This document shows positions 1 to 3,854 of a stretch of 5,714 nucleotides of DNA, piece after piece; the stretch's first letter is position 1, and each line of letters opens with the position of its first letter. The DNA is from an uncultured Eubacteriales bacterium (GTDB lineage: Bacteria > Bacillota > Clostridia > Lachnospirales > Lachnospiraceae): contig USSL01000128.1 in assembly GCA_900557175.1 (NCBI GenBank), positions 1 to 5,714 on the forward strand, given 5' to 3'. The notes beneath the pieces are model-generated. The model searched no databases, was not told where the DNA came from, and saw only the letters and a program-made list of their open reading frames with translations. A program made the translations under genes and the position numbers.

Positions 1-188
<188 letters not shown>

Positions 189-207
189 TTATTGAAAATA
201 TGGCAAA

Positions 208-238
208 GCGCCAATCTGAGTCTGCCTCAAACTGGCGC
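208..238 (-). promoter_or_regulatory. Leader stem-loop of gltX (alternative: weak terminator of upstream gene)
   Basis: On the minus strand this 31-nt stretch folds into an uninterrupted 13-bp stem with a GCAGA loop. The outer six pairs are GCGCCA with TGGCGC; the inner seven include two G-U wobbles. The wobbles pair only in minus-strand RNA and become C-A mismatches on the plus strand, so selection for structure in minus-strand transcripts is plausible. It starts about 5 nt after the transcription start predicted from the promoter at 250-278 and ends 34 nt before the gltX start. The 3' flank (TTTGCCATATTTTC) is only weakly U-rich, so it is a poor intrinsic terminator for the gene ending at 275, though that role is not excluded. 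Confidence 0.55.
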
Positions 239-249
239 CATCGCTTATT

Positions 250-278
250 ATTATATATGATTTATCTTCTGATATCAA
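250..278 (-). promoter_or_regulatory. Sigma-A promoter for gltX
   Basis: The minus strand has TTGATA (278-273) as the -35 box, a 17-bp spacer and a perfect TATAAT (255-250) as the -10 box. The predicted start of transcription is near 243. The -35 box overlaps the TGA stop codon (277-275) of the upstream membrane-protein gene, so the two genes abut but gltX can be transcribed independently. Confidence 0.7.
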
Positions 279-1933
279 GATTGTTTCACAAGTTCAATCT
301 CATTAATATCCGTAAACTGCGTCTGCGTATCCACATATTTTACCGAAACCGTATCTCCCGGCTTGATGACCGCCAGAATATCGTTCAGCTGAATCGAAGC
401 TGTAAATATCTGATCGGAGTTTTCAAGCTGCACATAATAGTACGTGTTGCCGTCTTTAACCGCAGATGACACAGCTTTAACAATCTGTGTCTCCGTCTTT
501 AATGATGACTCATCCATCGATGCATCCGCATTCGAGCCCACAAGCTTCAAATATTGATTATATGCCTCATTAATCGTCGAACCAATGGCAACCTCCTGAT
601 AACGCTCCACATTAATGTATGCAAACTGCTTTACAAGTCCCGCGTTATCCTTCAGTGAAAGGAAGTAGGTCGGCTGGTTCGCCACATTCAAAAGAATCGG
701 AAACGTTGCCTGATAGCCAAGATGCTGTACCTGACCTTCCGCCGAACTCATGGCCGAATGTTCTGTCGCACCGGATACCGGATAATAGCGGGCTTCCTTC
801 GTTCTTAAATTGACAAGTACAAAACCGATATTGGACTGGTCATTACCTGTACTTGTAAGACCTGTATAAATCCACACATCGTCATCCTGTGCAAGATAAT
901 TATATCCTCCGGATGTATGGCTCATCTCCTTCTGTCCAAAAATTGTATTCAGATAGCCCTTCTTATACTTGCCCCAGTAATCGATCTGATTAATCACAAT
1001 GTCTGAAGAATATGCCTGGTCTACCCACTGCGGCACTTCTTCAATCGGATAATACTGGCTTGAGCCATTCTGAGCATCCATAATCACAACGCCCTTAATA
1101 TCCTTGCCGCCGAACAATCCGATGCGATAATCAATCACCGGACAAATCCAGTATGGATTGCCGTCATCATCAATTTCAAACGCATAGCTGTCATCAAAAA
1201 TATAGGTCGGATAAGAAAATCTTAAATGTCTGTCAAGCTTTCTGAAAAACAGCTCACCCGGTGAATAGCGGATGCCTTCCTCAAGGCGGTGCAGCGTAAC
1301 ATCCTGCGTCGTCATATCCACACTGATATATGCCGGAATACCTTCCGACTGGTTATTAAACCACTTAATAATATCGCCGTACATCAGCGGCGCCACACGC
1401 GTAGGAACACCCTTATAATTAATCTGTGTATAGGAATAAGCCGACTCGTCTACTTCAAACTGGGAAACAAACTCTACAAGCTCACCAAGCTTTCTGTCAC
1501 CGAGACGGACTGCCGAGTCTCTGTCAACAACAGGAACATCTTTTAAAGAAATCTGACTGATATCTTCTGTGAAATCTCTCTCCTCCACAGGCATCAGCTT
1601 CTGATAAGCCGACGCATGAAAAATCTCTGCCGATATTAATGTACCGCCGACAATAACAACAATACATACGGCAATAATCCCCAAAAGAATCTTTGTCACA
1701 ATACTGCTGCCCTTCACACCCGAAAAGTTAATACTCCTGCTTTTAACACTGTCATGAATGACTGTACTTCCCTTTAAAAACAGCGATACAATTAAATAAA
1801 CCACGATCACTGTAATCACGTAAATGTAAAAATCCTTTGAACGCAGGTTAATGGCCGGAAGCATAAACCAAAAAGCAACAAAGGCATACACAAGCGTCAG
1901 TAAAATACTGACAATCGTTTTTTTCATATTCAT
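275..1933 (-). CDS. Large membrane-anchored protein of unknown function, three N-terminal TM segments
   Basis: I do not recognise a named family. With the start at 1933 the product is 552 aa. Three hydrophobic segments are clear: about residues 6-25, 35-53 and 79-101. Basic residues at the N-terminus (K4, K5) and in the 54-78 loop (K54, K64, R66, K74) predict, by the positive-inside rule, that the roughly 450-residue C-terminal part lies outside the membrane. That part is rich in Tyr, Ser, Asp and Glu. It contains two similar strand-turn-strand motifs of the form hydrophobic-V-D/N-x-x-[T/N]-x-x-x-x-Y-Y-P (KGVVIMDAQNGSSQYYP and IGFVLVNLRTKEARYYP), vaguely like PepSY-type turns; this resemblance is inference only. 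No catalytic motif, LPXTG or repeat array is visible. A GGAGG ribosome binding site at 1938-1942 sits 4 nt before the ATG at 1933 and 10 nt before an in-frame ATG at 1927, so either could be used. The upstream ATG at 1960 has no such site. An operator-like dyad lies just upstream. It may help in envelope maintenance, but nothing here proves a role. Confidence 0.85.
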   Translation of the reverse strand: MNMKKTIVSILLTLVYAFVAFWFMLPAINLRSKDFYIYVITVIVVYLIVSLFLKGSTVIHDSVKSRSINFSGVKGSSIVTKILLGIIAVCIVVIVGGTLISAEIFHASAYQKLMPVEERDFTEDISQISLKDVPVVDRDSAVRLGDRKLGELVEFVSQFEVDESAYSYTQINYKGVPTRVAPLMYGDIIKWFNNQSEGIPAYISVDMTTQDVTLHRLEEGIRYSPGELFFRKLDRHLRFSYPTYIFDDSYAFEIDDDGNPYWICPVIDYRIGLFGGKDIKGVVIMDAQNGSSQYYPIEEVPQWVDQAYSSDIVINQIDYWGKYKKGYLNTIFGQKEMSHTSGGYNYLAQDDDVWIYTGLTSTGNDQSNIGFVLVNLRTKEARYYPVSGATEHSAMSSAEGQVQHLGYQATFPILLNVANQPTYFLSLKDNAGLVKQFAYINVERYQEVAIGSTINEAYNQYLKLVGSNADASMDESSLKTETQIVKAVSSAVKDGNTYYYVQLENSDQIFTASIQLNDILAVIKPGDTVSVKYVDTQTQFTDINEIELVKQS

Positions 1934-1942
1934 ATAACCTCC

Positions 1943-1968
1943 AAAGTATAATAAGGTCATTATACTTT
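1943..1968. promoter_or_regulatory. 26-bp operator-like dyad in front of the membrane-protein gene
   Basis: Two perfect 10-bp inverted arms, AAAGTATAAT (1943-1952) and ATTATACTTT (1959-1968), surround a 6-bp centre (AAGGTC). The right arm contains, on the minus strand, a perfect TATAAT -10 box (1964-1959). The left arm ends one base before the ribosome binding site at 1938-1942. A repressor binding here would cover the -10 box and the predicted transcription start. The half-sites look a little like PerR/Fur-type TATAAT/ATTATA arms, but the 6-bp spacer does not fit the standard PerR box, so no regulator is assigned. Confidence 0.5.
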
Positions 1969-1995
1969 ATTTAGTGTAGTAATGGAAGCTGTCAA
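1959..1995 (-). promoter_or_regulatory. Candidate promoter for the membrane-protein gene, imperfect spacing
   Basis: On the minus strand there is a perfect TTGACA (1995-1990) and a perfect TATAAT (1964-1959), but they are 25 bp apart, too far for a standard sigma-A promoter. At 17 bp from the TATAAT the sequence is TTCCAT, a weak -35 box. At 16 bp from the TTGACA the sequence is TAAATA, a weak -10 box. One of these pairings, or an activator-assisted promoter on the TATAAT, is likely. The dyad at 1943-1968 overlaps the -10 box. Confidence 0.35.
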
Positions 1996-2001
1996 TAGAG
2001 A

Positions 2002-2017
2002 AATTTTTATAAAAATT
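2002..2017. other. Perfect 16-bp AT palindrome
   Basis: AATTTTTATAAAAATT reads identically on both strands. It lies 6 bp beyond the TTGACA at 1990-1995 on the upstream side of the membrane-protein promoter, so it could act as an UP-type A/T element. In such AT-rich DNA it may also be chance. The rest of the 1996-2068 spacer shows no gene. Confidence 0.3.
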
Positions 2018-2068
2018 GTATAAAGAAAGATGCCCTCGGCCAACAACAAAAAAAGCATCCGATACAGC

Positions 2069-2100
2069 AAAAAAGCCACCTTGATTTCTCAAGATGGCTT
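2069..2100 (-). terminator. Intrinsic terminator of tRNA-Leu
   Basis: The minus strand forms a 12-bp stem (2100-2089 with 2084-2073; one T-G wobble) closed by a GAAA tetraloop and ending in six T residues (2074-2069). It begins 7 nt after the tRNA 3' end, so it terminates the tRNA transcript and separates it from the membrane-protein gene downstream. Confidence 0.92.
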
Positions 2101-2106
2101 ATGTGA

Positions 2107-2190
2107 TGCGGGAGATGGGACTTGAACCCACACGTCTATACAGACACAAGATCCTTAGTCTTGCCTGTCTGCCAATTCCAGCACTCCCGC
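2107..2190 (-). tRNA. tRNA-Leu, anticodon AAG
   Basis: An 84-nt class II tRNA that delivers leucine at CUU codons; A34, if deaminated to inosine by TadA, would extend reading to CUC and CUA. The acceptor stem is GCGGGAG (2190-2184) with CTCCCGC, followed by discriminator A at 2107. The D-arm has CTG/CAG with the leucine-typical GGAATTGGCAGA loop. The anticodon stem is CAAGA/TCTTG with loop CTAAGGA, placing AAG at positions 34-36. A long variable arm (GTCT/AGAC) is typical of Leu and Ser tRNAs. The T-arm is GTGGG-TTCAAGT-CCCAT. The 3' CCA is not encoded (TCA follows), so CCA must be added by tRNA nucleotidyltransferase. It has its own promoter and terminator and so is a single-gene unit. Confidence 0.96.
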
Positions 2191-2202
2191 TCGACGAATA
2201 TT

Positions 2203-2231
2203 ATAATATCATAACACCCGCCGTTCGTCAA
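2203..2231 (-). promoter_or_regulatory. Sigma-A promoter of tRNA-Leu
   Basis: The minus strand carries TTGACG (2231-2226), a 17-bp spacer ending in TGA, and TATTAT (2208-2203), giving an extended -10 (TGnTATTAT). The -10 box is 12 bp before the mature tRNA 5' end, so the leader is only about 6 nt. A TATAAT overlaps at 2205-2200 but would need a 20-bp spacer. Confidence 0.75.
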
Positions 2232-2264
2232 CACTTTTTTTAAAATTTTTTTATTTTTTTTAAA
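2232..2264 (-). promoter_or_regulatory. Phased A-tracts, probable UP element of the tRNA promoter
   Basis: Directly upstream of the -35 box the minus strand has three long A-tracts: 2261-2254 (8), 2252-2246 (7) and 2241-2235 (7), with a T4 between the last two. Their centres are about 9 and 11 bp apart, close to helical phasing, so intrinsic curvature and contact with the RNA polymerase alpha C-terminal domain are likely. Strong stable-RNA promoters often have such elements. Confidence 0.5.
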
Positions 2265-2265
2265 C

Positions 2266-2284
2266 AATCGCTATAATAGCAATT
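2266..2284 (-). terminator. Weak hairpin after the ThuA-family gene
   Basis: Minus-strand RNA can form an 8-bp stem (AATTGCTA with TAGCGATT, one U-G wobble, UUA loop) overlapping the second of two tandem TAA stops. It is AU-rich and followed by GTTT and then A-runs rather than a U-tract, so termination would be inefficient. No better terminator lies between this gene and the tRNA promoter. Confidence 0.25.
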
Positions 2285-2285
2285 A

Positions 2286-3047
2286 TTACTTACTTTTCAT
2301 GCTTTTCTGCCACGCTTCTTCCGGTGAAATTTCTGCATGAGGACAGTCAAGCTTTTCAACACGCACCGAAGGCTTTGCCCACTTCACAGCATTTTTAATA
2401 ATTCTTCTCACATACGGATTAAAGTAAGATTTGTTTGTTTCGTGTCCCGGCTGGAAATAAAAGATCTTACCATAGCCTCTCGTCCACGTACAGCCCGAAC
2501 GAAATACTTCACCGCCTCTGAACCAGCTTGTGAAAACAACATCATCCGGCTTCGGTATATCGAAAAACTCTCCGTACATTTCTTCTTCCTCTAATTCAAA
2601 GCTTTCAGGAATCCCTTCGGCAATCGGATGTGTCGGGCATAAATTCCATACACGGCAAAAATCACCTTCACGCCATTTTAAAGAACCTGATGTACCGAGA
2701 AGCTTCTGAAGCGGACGGCTCGGATGTGCCGAATGCAGCGCCACAAAGCCCATGCCTCTTAAAACATAATCACGGACTCTGTCCGATATTTCTTCCGGTA
2801 CGCGCTCATGGGCAACATGTGCCCACCATACAAGCACATCCGTATCATCAAGCACTTCTTTTGTCAGACCACACTCTGGCATATCAAGCGTCGCCGTGCG
2901 CACGACAAATTCATCATCTTCCTCTAAAATCGCTTTTAATGTTTCATGAATTCCATTTGGATGCACTGCGCGAATTGCAGCAACAGACTCCAGACGGTCT
3001 GTTTCATTTTCCTGCACAAATTCATTCCATACAGTTACCTTAATCAT
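2286..3047 (-). CDS. ThuA-family protein (trehalose-utilization / glutamine amidotransferase-like fold)
   Basis: 253 aa, full length for the ThuA family, which adopts a class I glutamine-amidotransferase-like fold and is often found near sugar-utilization genes; its biochemical reaction is not well settled. Family landmarks in order are VTVWNEF (4-10), HPNGIHETL (29-37), PECGLTKEVLDDTDVLVWW (57-75), GMGFVALHSAHPS (98-110), GTSGSLKWRE (118-127), HPIAEGIPESFELEEEEMYGE (spanning 140-160), WFRGGEVFRSG (175-185) and FYFQPGHE (196-203). There is no signal peptide or TM segment, so it is cytoplasmic. The ATG at 3047 is chosen because GGGAGG (3060-3055) lies 7 nt upstream; an ATG at 3065 would put that site inside the reading frame. 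It has its own strong promoter (3099-3126) and leader hairpin. It ends in tandem TAA stops. No sugar transporter, kinase or oxidoreductase lies beside it, so its substrate cannot be inferred from context. Confidence 0.93.
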   Translation of the reverse strand: MIKVTVWNEFVQENETDRLESVAAIRAVHPNGIHETLKAILEEDDEFVVRTATLDMPECGLTKEVLDDTDVLVWWAHVAHERVPEEISDRVRDYVLRGMGFVALHSAHPSRPLQKLLGTSGSLKWREGDFCRVWNLCPTHPIAEGIPESFELEEEEMYGEFFDIPKPDDVVFTSWFRGGEVFRSGCTWTRGYGKIFYFQPGHETNKSYFNPYVRRIIKNAVKWAKPSVRVEKLDCPHAEISPEEAWQKSMKSK

Positions 3048-3070
3048 TTGATTTCCTCCCTGCATCTTTT

Positions 3071-3089
3071 GCGCCGGTCCCGCCGGCGT
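3071..3089 (-). promoter_or_regulatory. GC-rich 5'-leader stem-loop of the ThuA-family gene
   Basis: The minus strand forms CGCCGG (3088-3083) with CCGGCG (3077-3072), six all-GC pairs around a CGGGA loop. It begins about 4-5 nt after the predicted transcription start (near 3092) and ends 11 nt before the GGGAGG ribosome binding site. Such a structure at the very 5' end would be expected to shield the mRNA from 5'-end-dependent RNases. In the plus direction it is followed by TTTTAATTTT and resembles a terminator, but no plus-strand gene would use it. Confidence 0.5.
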
Positions 3090-3098
3090 TTTAATTTT

Positions 3099-3126
3099 AT
3101 TATAGGCGCTTTCATGTAATAGTCAA
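3099..3126 (-). promoter_or_regulatory. Strong sigma-A promoter of the ThuA-family gene
   Basis: The minus strand carries TTGACT (3126-3121), a 16-bp spacer and a perfect TATAAT (3104-3099). It starts only about 10 bp after the amidase stop codon (3138-3136). No terminator separates the two genes, so readthrough from the amidase could also supply transcript. Confidence 0.78.
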
Positions 3127-3135
3127 GTCATTAAA

Positions 3136-3699
3136 CTAAAGATTCAGATAAGAAATCAATCCGTTATATATTCCCTCTGCAAAAGCATATTGTTCATCCG
3201 TCAGAAGCTGCCGGTCATCATAATTGCTCAGATAGGCAAGCTCCACAAGCACCGCCGGCATTTTTGTACGGCGCAGCACGTAAAGGGAAGGATTCACACG
3301 CACACCGTTGTCTTTCGTGCCGACACGGCTGACAATGCCTGTCAAAATATTTTCAGCAAGATAGTAGGCCTGCGTGTAGGCTCTGTACACATAACACTCT
3401 GTCCCATGAATTTTTTCATTCACATTGGCGTTTGCATGAATGCTTATAAAATAATCGGCCGGCCAGTCATTGGCTGCTGTCACCCGTTCCCTTAAACTTG
3501 ACGCATTACTTGTGCCTAAAATTTCATCCGGTCTGTTTCTTGACAGACGAACTTCAAAACGGCCGTCGCCCCTTAAAATGTCTGCAAGATAAATACCGAC
3601 CTGATAGGTGATATCCTGCTCCTGCACTCCATCAGCCTGAGCTCCTGTGTTTGGCCCGCTCGGATTATGTCCCTGATCAATAAAAATTTTAATTGCCAC
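3136..3699 (-). CDS. N-acetylmuramoyl-L-alanine amidase (Amidase_3), 5' end at an adapter junction
   Basis: Zinc-dependent amidase that cleaves the bond between N-acetylmuramic acid and L-alanine in peptidoglycan. From a GTG at 3699 it is 187 aa, about one complete Amidase_3 domain with no cell-wall-binding modules. Visible residues include H11 in IDQGHNP (Zn ligand), E27 in GVQEQD (Zn ligand), H88 in YFISIHANAN (Zn ligand) and E153 in PAVLVELAYLSN (catalytic Glu). There is no signal peptide. Enzymes of this layout include CwlC-like mother-cell lysis amidases, but that role here is inference. Related proteins as I recall them begin M-K-x-F-I-D-Q-G-H-N-P, so the N-terminus here is nearly or fully intact. 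However, bases 3703-3719 are Illumina adapter, only 3 bp upstream of the GTG, so the native ribosome binding site and possibly the native start codon are absent. The open frame runs on through the adapter to 3828, but that extension is artefactual. The stop is TAG, with the ThuA-gene promoter directly following. Confidence 0.88.
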   Translation of the reverse strand: MAIKIFIDQGHNPSGPNTGAQADGVQEQDITYQVGIYLADILRGDGRFEVRLSRNRPDEILGTSNASSLRERVTAANDWPADYFISIHANANVNEKIHGTECYVYRAYTQAYYLAENILTGIVSRVGTKDNGVRVNPSLYVLRRTKMPAVLVELAYLSNYDDRQLLTDEQYAFAEGIYNGLISYLNL

Positions 3700-3702
3700 G
3701 TC

Positions 3703-3719
3703 AGATCGGAAGAGCACAC
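3703..3719 (+). other. Illumina TruSeq adapter remnant (assembly artefact)
   Basis: AGATCGGAAGAGCACAC is a perfect 17-base match to the start of the TruSeq read-1 3' adapter; the next adapter bases (GTCT) are not present and the sequence continues ACCTC. The orientation fits a plus-strand read that ran off the end of a library insert ending at 3702. Its conceptual translations give the well-known artefact peptides RSEEHT (plus) and CVLFRS (minus). The bases to its left and right may therefore not be adjacent in the genome. Confidence 0.95.
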
Positions 3720-3723
3720 ACCT

Positions 3724-3763
3724 CAAAAAAATGATGCTGAGAGCATCTGCCCTCAACATCATC
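3724..3763 (-). terminator. Intrinsic terminator downstream of thrS
   Basis: The minus strand forms a 14-bp stem (3762-3749 with 3744-3731; two G-U wobbles, AGAT loop) followed by seven T residues (3731-3725). It lies 91 nt after the thrS stop. The intervening stretch 3764-3854 shows no gene; it holds a loose inverted pair CGGTCAA (3777-3783) / TTGACCG (3841-3847). The terminator is complete, but the adapter begins only a few bases beyond its T-tract. Confidence 0.9.
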
Positions 3764-3854
3764 CTATGCGCCGCCCCGGTCAACCGTGCATAAAAATATC
3801 TAGCGTCAGTGAACAGGGGACAACACACCTCACGCCATCATTGACCGTAAACTT

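Noticed and set aside
1931..1960. Earlier start (ATG at 1960) for the membrane protein
   Set aside because: The GGAGG ribosome binding site would lie inside the coding frame; the ATG at 1933 or 1927 fits and leaves a normal Lys-Lys plus hydrophobic start.
2029..2059. GATGC/GCATC inverted repeat as a second terminator after the tRNA
   Set aside because: The stem is only 5 bp with a 21-nt loop and an interrupted T-run; the 2069-2100 hairpin is a sufficient terminator.
3047..3065. Earlier start (ATG at 3065) for the ThuA-family gene
   Set aside because: It would translate the GGGAGG ribosome binding site; homologous proteins begin close to the VTVWNE strand.
3071..3100. Plus-strand intrinsic terminator (GC stem followed by TTTTAATTTT)
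   Set aside because: No plus-strand gene ends here; the stem is better explained as the 5' leader hairpin of the minus-strand ThuA gene.
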